Translations under genes and position numbers: made by a program | The notes under the pieces: generated by a model | Databases searched by the model: none | The model's input: the letters and a program-made list of their open reading frames with translations, nothing else | What the model was told of the DNA's origin: nothing | Assembly (NCBI RefSeq): GCF_003208655.1 | Contig: NZ_QKLU01000006.1 | Coordinates: 186,001-250,000, forward strand | Length of the DNA stretch: 64,000 bases | Direction of reading: 5' to 3' | DNA from: Pedobacter nutrimenti | GTDB taxonomy: Bacteria > Bacteroidota > Bacteroidia > Sphingobacteriales > Sphingobacteriaceae | Shown: in pieces, positions 22,761-31,143 of the stretch | Layout: each line of letters starts with the position of its first letter | Position numbering within the stretch: position 1 is the first letter of the stretch

Positions 22761-24485
22761 TTATTTATAAAAATCAATGGATAAGGACCGTGAATTGTTT
22801 TTTACATCATCAACAATCAATTTTAAACTATGTTTTCCCGGGCTCAGTTGAGGGTCAAAGCTATGCCATAAAGTGGCAGTTTTAGCATCAAATTCCATCA
22901 ATACCCATTTCCCATCAATATAGCCGTTAAAACTTTTAATACCCGATAAATTATCCCGGATTTTAAAGATCATTTTACTGATCCCTTTCATGCTTTTTCC
23001 CTGACTAATATTTACGGGGCTAATTGTAGGAGCAATCGTATCTATTGAAATAAAATAGCTACCGAAGGTTCTGGGCTTGGCTTTTACATAACCATTTTCA
23101 AAATAGCCGCCCTGAGAGCCTCTTCCCGTGTTTACAATCACTGCTTTGTCTTTGTATTTCAATAGGGCAGAATCTGCTTTTATCCACAATTCAAAGCCAG
23201 TATGTAAAGGGGTCTGTGCATTGTGGATCTGATGAACAGCAGAAAATGCATTTACGGCAGGTTTGGGGTGCTGTGCATAAGTGAAGTTCAGGTCATTGTA
23301 TAGATTTCCTGGAGGAATAATGACTTTAACTTCATTATTGCTGAATTCATTGTTTTGATTGTAAGGAAAAAGTATTCCGGCTGGCTGCTCTTTACTTGCG
23401 ATGATGGCTTTAGCATCCCCTTTGACATTAAATTCAAGGGTACTTTGATTTCCCTTTGCATCCGATATGATGTATTTAACTGCATAGGTCTTCCCATCCT
23501 GGAATTCGATCCTTCCGTTGTTTACCAGGTTGAAGTAAATCTGTAGCGGGTTTCCGGGATCTACAAAACTCTTTTGTATCACTCTTTTGGTATTCAGATA
23601 AGCTGGATAATCAATATGAGAATTTACCGCTTTACTGTTCTCAAACTTAAATTTTTCCAGGGCGGAAGTATAAACTGATTTTCCGTCAACTTCAAGTTCA
23701 ATGGAATAAACCCCATTGGTTCCCGAGGCACCATTATGTTTATCTGTTACGGTAATCCCAAAACCGACTTCTCCACCAAGGTGTATGGTTGTGACCTGAT
23801 TGAGGTGATATTTACCCGCAGATCCGCTGACCTGGAAATATTGTTTGGGGGTAAATTCATTAAAGGCTTTGTTGTTTAGACGATATACATACATCGCATA
23901 AATTACCGGCGGAATGTTATCCGGTATTTCGAGTCCGAAAAGCTGAGGATTAATCGTCGCTTCTGTTTTGGTGTCCCTGACTTCAAAGTGAAGGTGAGGA
24001 CCACCTGAGCTTCCTCTGTTGCCCGACCATGCAATCAGGTCTCCTTTATGGACCGGAATAGTTAATGCAGAAGGAAATTCATCTATCTCAAAAGACTTTT
24101 TTGCATACTCTGCTTTTTCTGCGAACTGGGCAATTTTAGGATTAAAGCGCTGTAGGTGACCGTAAACAGTGGTGTAGCCGTTCGGATGATTGATATAAAG
24201 GGCAAGACCAAAACCGCTGTTTTGAATTCTGACCCTTGAGATATAGCCGTCTGCAACAGCATATACAGGGTAGCCTTCCTGCTGATTGGTGCGGTAATCT
24301 ATTCCTGAATGAAAGTGATTTGGCCTGATTTCTCCGAAGGATCCGGCCAGGGCAGGGGGACTGATATCCAGGGGAGGCCTGAAATCTACAAGAGGGTATT
24401 TATTTGTACTGAATATTTGCTGTGCGCCGGCTGAAAGAGAAAAACAGGTAAGACAAAACAGTAAAGTGTAAGATCTAAACATCAA
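22761..24485 (-). CDS. M23 family metallopeptidase (secreted, peptidoglycan hydrolase-like)
   Basis: A 574-residue exported protein. A signal peptide (MFRSYTLLFCLTCFSLSAGA) is followed by an M23 (LytM) domain at about residues 35-190. Zinc ligands are visible as HSGIDYR (HxxxD) and HLHFEVRD (HxH), with YGHL between. The remaining ~370 residues form beta-rich segments typical of Bacteroidota M23 proteins. Because all zinc ligands are present, it should be catalytically active as a periplasmic or surface endopeptidase on peptidoglycan cross-links, although substrate is inferred. It starts 2 bp after the FAH gene stop. Confidence 0.88.
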   Translation of the reverse strand: MMFRSYTLLFCLTCFSLSAGAQQIFSTNKYPLVDFRPPLDISPPALAGSFGEIRPNHFHSGIDYRTNQQEGYPVYAVADGYISRVRIQNSGFGLALYINHPNGYTTVYGHLQRFNPKIAQFAEKAEYAKKSFEIDEFPSALTIPVHKGDLIAWSGNRGSSGGPHLHFEVRDTKTEATINPQLFGLEIPDNIPPVIYAMYVYRLNNKAFNEFTPKQYFQVSGSAGKYHLNQVTTIHLGGEVGFGITVTDKHNGASGTNGVYSIELEVDGKSVYTSALEKFKFENSKAVNSHIDYPAYLNTKRVIQKSFVDPGNPLQIYFNLVNNGRIEFQDGKTYAVKYIISDAKGNQSTLEFNVKGDAKAIIASKEQPAGILFPYNQNNEFSNNEVKVIIPPGNLYNDLNFTYAQHPKPAVNAFSAVHQIHNAQTPLHTGFELWIKADSALLKYKDKAVIVNTGRGSQGGYFENGYVKAKPRTFGSYFISIDTIAPTISPVNISQGKSMKGISKMIFKIRDNLSGIKSFNGYIDGKWVLMEFDAKTATLWHSFDPQLSPGKHSLKLIVDDVKNNSRSLSIDFYK

Positions 24486-24487
24486 AA

Positions 24488-25099
24488 TTATTTTATATTA
24501 AAATTAAGCAGTTGCTCTCCACATAACCAAGCTTCCAAATGATCACCTTTATGAATTTGTCCAACACCTTCGGGTGTCCCTGTAAAAATCAGGTCTCCTT
24601 TTTTTAAGGTGATGTAGCTGGATACAAAGGAGATTATTTTCTCAAACGGGAACAGTATATTTTTAGTATTGCCACGCTGACGAGGTTCTTTGTTGATATC
24701 GAGTTCAAAGGAAAGGTCATAGAGGTCTGCAAATTTCCCTTTGGGAACAAATGAACTGACCACAGCAGAATTGTCAAAAGCTTTAGCCAGTTCCCATGGC
24801 AGGCCTTTTTCCTTATGGATACTTTGAATATCCCTTGCTGTAAAATCGATGCCCAGGCCAATTTCTTCAAAATAATTCGAAGCAAATTTTTCCTGTATAT
24901 GTTTTCCTTCCTTACTGATTTTTAGGATAACTTCAAGCTCATAATGTATATCAGAGGAGAAATCCGGAATATAAAAGGGTTTATTGTCTTTTAATACCGC
25001 TGTGTCGGGTTTCATAAAAATAACAGGGACTTCCGGGACGGGATTGTTTAATTCTTTAGCATGCGCGGCATAATTGCGGCCAATAGCAATAATCTTCAT
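24488..25099 (-). CDS. Fumarylacetoacetate hydrolase family protein
   Basis: A 203-residue enzyme of the FAH superfamily. It begins with KIIAIGRNYAAHAKELNNPVPEVPVIFMKP and contains the metal-binding HYELEVIL (Glu-x-Glu) and DFTARDIQ segments, then LIFTGTPEGVGQIHKGD at the C-terminal side. Short single-domain members include acylpyruvases (FAHD1-like), oxaloacetate decarboxylases and isomerases, so the exact substrate cannot be set. No signal peptide. The M23 peptidase gene follows with a 2-bp gap, which suggests co-transcription without an obvious shared pathway. Confidence 0.88.
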   Translation of the reverse strand: MKIIAIGRNYAAHAKELNNPVPEVPVIFMKPDTAVLKDNKPFYIPDFSSDIHYELEVILKISKEGKHIQEKFASNYFEEIGLGIDFTARDIQSIHKEKGLPWELAKAFDNSAVVSSFVPKGKFADLYDLSFELDINKEPRQRGNTKNILFPFEKIISFVSSYITLKKGDLIFTGTPEGVGQIHKGDHLEAWLCGEQLLNFNIK

Positions 25100-25146
25100 A
25101 AGGAATCAAGTTAAAGAGGTAAAAGTACTAAAGAAATAGCTGTTTT

Positions 25147-25656
25147 TTATAAAACAGAAATCCGTTTTACAATGGTTTCCGGACCTGCAACGATCCGTAA
25201 AAAATATATTCCACTGTTTAGACGGTTAGGTATAGTAAAGCTTTTGGTGAGTTCTCCGGAGGATGTACGTTCATTACTTAAAGAAATAACCTCATTTCCT
25301 AAAAGATCCATGATTTTAATGGATAAATTGGTTTCCCTTTCCAGTTTCAGTGTCACATTGATCTGATCGTCAACAGGATTAGGGTATACTTTAAGAACAG
25401 TAAGCAATTTTTCTTGTTTGGAAGAGGTACCCTTATTGCCGGATGATAAAAAATTATTGTAAGGAATCAGACCAAAAAGCGGTTTGTAAGAAGGAACATT
25501 TGCTTTGATTTGAGGGGTCTTGCTGTATTTTTTTGCACGGGTACTGTAATAGATACTATCTGACTTTTGTGCCAAAACATCCAGGCTGCACAAAACACTC
25601 ATGCAAAAGATGCAAATGGTGTATAAAATGAGCGCTATTTTGGATTGTTTATTCAT
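25147..25656 (-). CDS. Small T9SS cargo protein with type A C-terminal sorting domain
   Basis: A 169-residue protein from ATG 25656; an earlier in-frame start at 25671 would overlap the promoter. The signal peptide is hydrophobic and ends in LDVLAQ. About 60 residues of low-complexity mature sequence follow, and then a type A sorting domain of about 75 residues: KVYPNPVDDQINVTLKLE at the start, IKIMDLLGNEV, and GIYFLRIVAGPETIVKRISVL at the end. This domain directs export across the outer membrane by the type IX system and anchoring. There is little passenger beyond the sorting domain, so its role may be structural or unknown. Confidence 0.88.
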   Translation of the reverse strand: MNKQSKIALILYTICIFCMSVLCSLDVLAQKSDSIYYSTRAKKYSKTPQIKANVPSYKPLFGLIPYNNFLSSGNKGTSSKQEKLLTVLKVYPNPVDDQINVTLKLERETNLSIKIMDLLGNEVISLSNERTSSGELTKSFTIPNRLNSGIYFLRIVAGPETIVKRISVL

Positions 25657-25668
25657 TTCGATTATCAG

Positions 25669-25701
25669 CAAAAGTATAAATTATAAAACAAAAAAATCAA
25701 A
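25669..25701 (-). promoter_or_regulatory. Promoter of the T9SS cargo gene
   Basis: On the minus strand TTTG (25698-25701) and TACTTTTG (25669-25676) are separated by 21 bp, matching both elements of the Bacteroidota consensus. Only 12 bp separate the -7 box from the ATG at 25656, so the leader is very short. Confidence 0.65.
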
Positions 25702-25854
25702 CTTTTTGTTTATAAAAGTAAGTTTTAACAATATTTAACAATATTTAGCGTATATCAAAATTAAAATATTTTAATGTGTTGACTTACAGCTTTTTATTTA
25801 TTTTGTTTAGATTGTGACTTTTACATTATTTAAATTTATTTCTGATCTGAAGGC

Positions 25855-27807
25855 GTGTCAAACCATAAAAGTATTAATAATTTATCCTTCGCAGGACTTC
25901 TGATCAGTTTAGGGATAGTTTATGGTGATATCGGGACCTCACCCTTGTATACCCTCCGGGCTATTTTTAACACCGTGGATGAAGCCGGACAAGCAATTAC
26001 ACCAGCTGTTGTCCTGGGTGCTTTATCCTGTATCATCTGGACATTAACACTTCAAACCACCATAAAATACGTGGTCATTACCCTTCGGGCAGACAACAAA
26101 GGGGAGGGAGGGATTTTTTCTTTATACTCTCTTGTGCGCAAAAAGGCAAAATGGCTGGTGATTCCTGCAATGCTTGGTGGTTGCGCTTTGTTGGCGGATG
26201 GGATCATTACCCCTAGTATAACGGTAACTACAGCGATAGAAGGTCTACAGGTTAAGTTTCCCTGGTTTCAGGTGATCCCTGTGGTCCTGACCATCATTGT
26301 AGCTTTGTTTATTATACAGCAATTTGGAACAAGTTTGGTGGGGAAATTGTTCGGGCCGATTATGTTTCTTTGGTTTGCGACACTCGGGGGGCTTGGAATT
26401 GTGTATGTCTTTCAGGATTTTACCATTGTCAGAGCGTTAAACCCATATTATGCGGTTCATCTCATCGCAACAAACCCCAAGGCCCTGGTGATACTTGGTG
26501 GCGTATTTTTATGTACAACGGGTGCCGAGGCTTTATACTCCGATCTGGGACATTGCGGTAAACAGAACATCCGGGTAAGCTGGATGTTCGTGAAAAGTAC
26601 ATTGATTTTAAATTACCTTGGACAAGGGGTATGGTTGCTCCAGCACCCCAGTTATAACGGCGAATTGAATCCTTTTTATCAGATTGTACCAGAATCGTAT
26701 TTACTGCCCATGGTGGCCCTTGCAACTATTGCTGCGGTCATAGCCAGTCAGGCGATGATTACGGGATCTTTCACTTTAATTGCAGAAGCAGTTCGCCTGA
26801 ACCTCTGGCCCAAAGTCAGAATTAATTATCCGAGTAATCAAAAGGGACAAATTTATGTTCCATCCATCAATTGGCTTTTATGCGCTGGCTGTATTGCTAT
26901 TGTGCTTGTTTTTAGAAAATCCATCAATATGGAAGGTGCGTATGGACTGGCCATTAACCTGACCTTCCTGGCCACTACAATTCTGGTTGCGGTTTATATG
27001 CGAATGAAAAAGGTCCCCTTGTACCTTATTGCCATTTTCCTGGTGATATATGGTTTACTTGAACTGGCATTTCTGGCAGGGAATATGACTAAGTTTTTCC
27101 ATGGTGGATTTGTCACTTTATTTATTGGTGCGGCCCTATTCACTGTGATGTGGAGCTGGTTTGCTGCACGCCGGATCAAAAACCGATTTGTGAAATATGT
27201 GGAAATTGAAGATTATTTTCAGATTATTGATGAACTGAGCAGAGACGATTCTGTCCCTAAATATTCTTCCCAGCTGGTTTACCTGACCAGTGCAAATTTT
27301 AAAACAGAAATAGAATCCAAAATTATATATTCCATTATCCAGAAAGAACCCAAAAGAGCCGATATTTACTGGCTTGTCCATGTAGACGTGGTAGATGAGC
27401 CATTTACGAGCGATTATAAAGTAGAGTTTCTTATTCCTGGAAAACTGATCCGGATTGATTTTAAGTTGGGCTTCAGGGTAGAGCAGAAAGTTAATCTTTT
27501 ATATAGAAAAGTGGTTGAAGAACTGGTGAAAAATGGAGAGGTTGACATTACCAGTCAGTATACCTCTCTTAAGAAACATAAAATTGCCGGTGATTTCCGT
27601 TTTGTCCTGCTGGAAAAACATTTGTCAAAGTTTACATCTTTGAGCTTGTACGAGCGATCAGTTTTACATTATTATTTTATTTTAAAGAGACTTAGTCTCT
27701 CTGAAGAACAAGGTTTTGGACTTGATTCCAGCTACGTTGATGTAGAAAAAGTCCCTTTAATTTTTGTAACACCAGATGATATCGAATTGAACAGACTATC
27801 CGTTTGA
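25855..27807 (+). CDS. kup: Kup-family low-affinity potassium transporter
   Basis: A 650-residue inner-membrane K+ uptake protein (KUP/HAK/KT). The N-terminal motif GIVYGDIGTSPLYTLRAIF is diagnostic, followed by about 12 membrane segments up to residue ~440 and a ~210-residue cytoplasmic C-terminal domain. GGCALLADGIITPSITVTTAIEGL and GAEALYSDLGHCG are further family landmarks. The start is a GTG at 25855 preceded by a purine-rich GAAGG at 5-bp distance, which is unusually good for this genome. Uptake is probably by H+ symport. The gene is monocistronic. Confidence 0.95.
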   Translation: MSNHKSINNLSFAGLLISLGIVYGDIGTSPLYTLRAIFNTVDEAGQAITPAVVLGALSCIIWTLTLQTTIKYVVITLRADNKGEGGIFSLYSLVRKKAKWLVIPAMLGGCALLADGIITPSITVTTAIEGLQVKFPWFQVIPVVLTIIVALFIIQQFGTSLVGKLFGPIMFLWFATLGGLGIVYVFQDFTIVRALNPYYAVHLIATNPKALVILGGVFLCTTGAEALYSDLGHCGKQNIRVSWMFVKSTLILNYLGQGVWLLQHPSYNGELNPFYQIVPESYLLPMVALATIAAVIASQAMITGSFTLIAEAVRLNLWPKVRINYPSNQKGQIYVPSINWLLCAGCIAIVLVFRKSINMEGAYGLAINLTFLATTILVAVYMRMKKVPLYLIAIFLVIYGLLELAFLAGNMTKFFHGGFVTLFIGAALFTVMWSWFAARRIKNRFVKYVEIEDYFQIIDELSRDDSVPKYSSQLVYLTSANFKTEIESKIIYSIIQKEPKRADIYWLVHVDVVDEPFTSDYKVEFLIPGKLIRIDFKLGFRVEQKVNLLYRKVVEELVKNGEVDITSQYTSLKKHKIAGDFRFVLLEKHLSKFTSLSLYERSVLHYYFILKRLSLSEEQGFGLDSSYVDVEKVPLIFVTPDDIELNRLSV

Positions 27808-27841
27808 TGCGACTGGATTCGATGTCTTGGACAGCAGGGGC

Positions 27842-28210
27842 TTAGCGATTGCCATCATCTGGTGCTTTGTTTCCCCCTCGCCGGCTATGTTCTTTCCATT
27901 TGGACCGGAACTCAGTGCGTTCTTCCTCATTCATGTTTTGCCATTTTTCACTGATTTCCCTACTGCGGCCAAATCCGGGCCGACCTCTGAAACGGTTACC
28001 GGGACCAAAATTGCCAAACAAAATCCTGCATAGGACGAGCAGGCCTAGGGCCTGCCAAAAATTTAGCTTTCCAGCGGAACTGACTTCAGGTAAAATGGAA
28101 TTCCATAGCTGCATAACCGCATAACTTAATAAGATACTAAAGAGGATTATTGCCGGTAGGACGAATAACCATTTTTTATCGGGACGCTTTCTAAAATCTC
28201 TGTTGCGCAT
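27842..28210 (-). CDS. Small two-helix membrane protein downstream of ECF sigma
   Basis: A 122-residue protein with a basic N-terminus, two membrane segments (WLFVLPAIILFSILLSYAVM and FWQALGLLVLCRILFGNF) and a charged cytoplasmic-type tail that is rich in Arg and Gly and includes a WQNMNEEERTEFRSKWKEH helix. It follows the ECF sigma gene by 11 bp. By position it could tether or regulate that sigma factor, but there is no recognised anti-sigma domain. I do not assign a family. The tail helix resembles Spy-like E-E-R-x-E-F patterns, which is weak evidence. Confidence 0.6.
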   Translation of the reverse strand: MRNRDFRKRPDKKWLFVLPAIILFSILLSYAVMQLWNSILPEVSSAGKLNFWQALGLLVLCRILFGNFGPGNRFRGRPGFGRSREISEKWQNMNEEERTEFRSKWKEHSRRGGNKAPDDGNR

Positions 28211-28221
28211 AATTGAAAATT

Positions 28222-28773
28222 TTAATAGTTTATAAATTCCTGATATAAGTTGAACAAACGGTAGCGCAGGTGTTTTACTGCATAACCTTTTCGTGATATT
28301 AGCGTTTTAATGTTTTCACCTGTTGCCTTCGCCAGGTCCTGAAAGGTTTTTTCTTCAAGTTCATTTTGAATAAATACATTGCGCTGGTTTTCCGGCAGTT
28401 CATCCAATGCCGTAAAAAGCTGTTCCCAAAACAGTTTTTTTAGCTCTTCAGCTTCCGGAGTGCTGCTGTCAGTCATTAAGATCTCCCTGAAGTTAATTTC
28501 CCCTTCGTTATCTTCATAGGCAAAGTCTTCAAGAAATTCATGATGTTGCTTTCGGTATTTATCTGTTATTTTATTTCGTGCAACCCTATGTAGCCAGCCA
28601 CTAATTTGTTCAATAGCATTGGCTTCAGGTTGATTACTTAACTGGTACCAGACTTCCTGCAAAATATCTTCTGCATCTTCTTCTGTGTTTACCCTGCTGC
28701 GGATAAAGCTGAATAGGCGTTTACCATATTTTGTAACCGTTTGAATTATATTTTGAGACTTTTCTGCAGGCAA
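28222..28773 (-). CDS. ECF-type RNA polymerase sigma factor
   Basis: A 183-residue group 4 sigma factor. Region 2 has RVNTEEDAEDILQEVWYQL and ISGWLHRVARNKITDKYRKQ; region 4 has ALDELPENQRNVFIQNELEEKTFQDLAKATGENIKTLISRKGYAVKHLRYRL. The first usable start is TTG at 28773, since an in-frame stop lies 9 bp upstream and no ATG occurs before region 2, so a non-ATG start is likely. It precedes a small two-helix membrane protein by 11 bp. It differs clearly from the ECF sigma at 18.3 kb and is probably a separate regulon. Confidence 0.9.
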   Translation of the reverse strand: MPAEKSQNIIQTVTKYGKRLFSFIRSRVNTEEDAEDILQEVWYQLSNQPEANAIEQISGWLHRVARNKITDKYRKQHHEFLEDFAYEDNEGEINFREILMTDSSTPEAEELKKLFWEQLFTALDELPENQRNVFIQNELEEKTFQDLAKATGENIKTLISRKGYAVKHLRYRLFNLYQEFINY

Positions 28774-28841
28774 TTTCTTTTAAATTTAATAGGGTAGACG
28801 ATTTAAGTTTCAATTTACTTTAAATGGGGCCAATTTTTTTT

Positions 28842-28871
28842 AAAAAAAAGAAGGCTCCGGGGAGGAGCCTT
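28842..28871 (-). terminator. Intrinsic terminator with no assigned gene
   Basis: An 8-bp GC-rich stem (28851-28858, AAGGCTCC, with 28864-28871), loop of 5, followed on the minus strand by C and then T8. The next upstream minus-strand gene (29085) already has its own terminator at 29041-29072, so this one may end a short noncoding transcript. Confidence 0.8.
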
Positions 28872-28960
28872 GGTGCCGGGAATCGCTCCGGGCAACTATA
28901 GGGATAATTAGGAGGGCAAATCAAAAGCTTTCGCTTATCTTCTATCTAATATAAGTTTTT
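28842..28960 (-). ncRNA. Possible small RNA ending at an orphan terminator
   Basis: The 311-bp stretch 28774-29084 has no credible ORF. On the minus strand it contains CCCTCCT, a hairpin at 28874-28894 (TGCC and GGCA arms around CGGAGCGATTCCC), and the strong terminator at 28842-28871. No convincing promoter is visible, so the 5' end is only a guess. The arrangement resembles an independently transcribed sRNA, but the sequence matches no family I recognise. Confidence 0.3.
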
Positions 28961-29040
28961 AATATTGTATTTCATATGTTTAGGTCTGTTTTATTTGCCG
29001 ATGGGTTTTTAAAGTTTTTGATCCTACCTGCTTATAACTA

Positions 29041-29072
29041 AAAGAGGCCAGCCTGTTTGGGCTGGCCTCTTT
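29041..29072. terminator. Bidirectional terminator after APC permease gene
   Basis: A perfect 13-bp stem (29041-29053 with 29060-29072, AAAGAGGCCAGCC/GGCTGGCCTCTTT), loop TGTTTG, followed by a short T run in either direction. It lies 12 bp after the permease stop. Confidence 0.9.
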
Positions 29073-29084
29073 TAGTTTCATATT

Positions 29085-31040
29085 TTATACCTGTGCTTGT
29101 TCCCTGCCGAGTTTACTGTGCTTAAATCCATACATGAAATAAACGACAAGCCCAACAATGAGCCAGATCCCGAAACCGATCCAATTGGAGATTCCAAGTT
29201 CGCACATCATGTACAGACAGCTGATTAGCCCTAAAACAGGAATTAAGGAAAGGTTTTTAGTAATACAATAGTAATTGATGACCAGACAGAGCAATAAAAA
29301 AATCCACATTGGAATTTTATGTTTAAATAAACTCCAGCCACTTTCATATTTCTTTGTATCTGCTACAGATGACTTATCTATAAAAGTTTGATAATCTGCG
29401 GCGCTAAGGTTGCCCAGGTAGGCTTCAGCATCGGGATTTTTTTCAATAATGTTCCTGGCCCCTTGATTTGCAATAATTTGATCCTGAACAGATTTTAGTT
29501 CCCCTGGGTTTAAAGAGGTGATAAAAGGAATTGGATCGTAAACTTTTTGAGTGTTGTACACAAAATTTGTGCTTTCCGTTTTGTAACGGGTAAATGCAAA
29601 AACAACTAGGACTATGCATGCCAGTGGAACAATATATTTCGAATTGGCATATGGAATTTTAAATTTTCCCCTCTGGATACCTGGCTTATTTTGCAGGACA
29701 AGTACCCCGGTACAGACCAGAACAAATGCAAATAAAGTTCCTATTGAACACAGGTCGGTGACAATGGTCAGGTTCATGAAAAGTGATGGGACAGCGACCA
29801 CAAATCCAACAACAATGGTTGCAAAAGAAGGTGTTTTATATTTGGGATGTATCCTGGAAAAAGATTTAGGAAGCAACCCATCGCGGCTCATGCTCATCCA
29901 TATACGCGGTTGTCCCATTTGGAACACCAACAAGACACTGGCCATGGCAAAAACAGCACTTACAGCAATAATTCCACTCATCAGTTTCAGGTTAATGTGG
30001 TCAAATACATAGGCTAGGGGATCACCAACAGCCAATTGACTATAGTTTACAATTCCTGTTAAAACCAGCGCGATGGCAACATACAAAATTGTACATATGA
30101 TAATGGCCCACATCATTCCCCTGGGAAGGTCACGCTGGGGGTTTTTACATTCTTCAGCAGTGGTGGAAATGGCGTCAAAACCTATATAAGCAAAAAATAC
30201 AGCTGAAACGCCTTTCAATACACCGCTTACACCATTGGGCGCGAAGGGGTTCCAGTTTTTAGTATCCACATAAAAAACACCAACTGCAAGAACCAATAGT
30301 ATAACAGCCAGCTTAACCACAACCATCGCATTACTGGCATTTTTTGACTCCTTCATCCCTTTATAGACGAGCCAGGTAATGAAAATAATAATGCCCAGGG
30401 CAGGAAGATCTGCAACCAAGTGAAAGTTACCGATTTTCGGTGCAGTAATCCAGGCGTTATTGGCAAGTCTGGTGGCTTCATCAAGATTTGCATAACTTTT
30501 CCCCGCATTAATTAATGCCTCAGCATGTTTGTGGCCATTAAATGCGGTCAAATAATCCATCGTCATCCAGTCTGGCAAATGGATGCCATTGATATTTAAC
30601 GCCGGGATGTGTATGGAGGAAAGCAAACTTGTGAAATAATCCGACCAGGATATGGCCACAGTAATGTTTCCAATAGCGTATTCCATAATTAAAGACCAAC
30701 CAATGATCCAGGCAACCAGTTCCCCAAAGGCAACATAGGAATAGGTATAGGCACTTCCGGACACAGGGACCATAGAGGCGAACTCTGCATAGGCAAATGC
30801 TGCAAAACTACAGGCTACGGCAGTAAAAATAAACAGAAAAATGACTGCAGGCCCACCGTCGGCACTTGCTTTGCCAATTGTGCTGAAAATACCTGCTCCT
30901 ATAATAGCTGCAATTCCGAAAGCTGTCAGATCCCTTACACTTAAGGTTTTGTGAAGTGCAGCTCCGTGATCTCCGTAACCCTTTTCTGCATCTTCCATTA
31001 TTTTGGTGATGGATTTTTTTCTGAATAGCTTTTCAAACAT
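29085..31040 (-). CDS. APC-superfamily amino acid permease, long variant
   Basis: A 651-residue permease of the cationic amino acid transporter type, with the N-terminal signature LTAFGIAAIIGAGIFSTIGKA and FAYAEFASMVPVSGSAYTYSYVAFGELVAWIIGW, and GFDAISTTAEECKNPQRDLPRGM. It is about 160 residues longer than the pair at 56-59 kb. The extra length lies in a polar insert after the third membrane segment (about residues 145-205) and in a ~90-residue hydrophilic stretch (about 500-585) before the last two membrane segments. Substrate is unknown; cationic or broad amino acid uptake is plausible. A -7 box lies at 31069-31076. Confidence 0.88.
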   Translation of the reverse strand: MFEKLFRKKSITKIMEDAEKGYGDHGAALHKTLSVRDLTAFGIAAIIGAGIFSTIGKASADGGPAVIFLFIFTAVACSFAAFAYAEFASMVPVSGSAYTYSYVAFGELVAWIIGWSLIMEYAIGNITVAISWSDYFTSLLSSIHIPALNINGIHLPDWMTMDYLTAFNGHKHAEALINAGKSYANLDEATRLANNAWITAPKIGNFHLVADLPALGIIIFITWLVYKGMKESKNASNAMVVVKLAVILLVLAVGVFYVDTKNWNPFAPNGVSGVLKGVSAVFFAYIGFDAISTTAEECKNPQRDLPRGMMWAIIICTILYVAIALVLTGIVNYSQLAVGDPLAYVFDHINLKLMSGIIAVSAVFAMASVLLVFQMGQPRIWMSMSRDGLLPKSFSRIHPKYKTPSFATIVVGFVVAVPSLFMNLTIVTDLCSIGTLFAFVLVCTGVLVLQNKPGIQRGKFKIPYANSKYIVPLACIVLVVFAFTRYKTESTNFVYNTQKVYDPIPFITSLNPGELKSVQDQIIANQGARNIIEKNPDAEAYLGNLSAADYQTFIDKSSVADTKKYESGWSLFKHKIPMWIFLLLCLVINYYCITKNLSLIPVLGLISCLYMMCELGISNWIGFGIWLIVGLVVYFMYGFKHSKLGREQAQV

Positions 31041-31068
31041 ATGTTATTGGTTAGTCTGGTTGTTTCAT

Positions 31069-31076
31069 CAAACTTA
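31069..31076 (-). promoter_or_regulatory. -7 box upstream of long APC permease
   Basis: On the minus strand TAAGTTTG fits TAnnTTTG, about 29 bp before the ATG at 31040. No standard -33 element was found. Confidence 0.35.
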
Positions 31077-31143
31077 TAAATTAGATTGATAAAAACGCTT
31101 AAAATTTATCCAATGATTTGTTTTCTGCTCATTTTATACATTT

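Noticed and set aside
25727..25746. Two copies of AACAATATTT in tandem upstream of kup.
   Set aside because: Too short and A+T-rich to distinguish from chance, with no further copies.
28871..28894. Minus-strand sequence similar to a tRNA 3' end (CGATTCCCGGCACCA).
   Set aside because: The T-arm stem does not pair properly (5' CCCGG against CCCGG), no 7-nt acceptor strand lies before the CCA, and the rest of the cloverleaf is missing. It is treated as part of a possible sRNA or terminator region.
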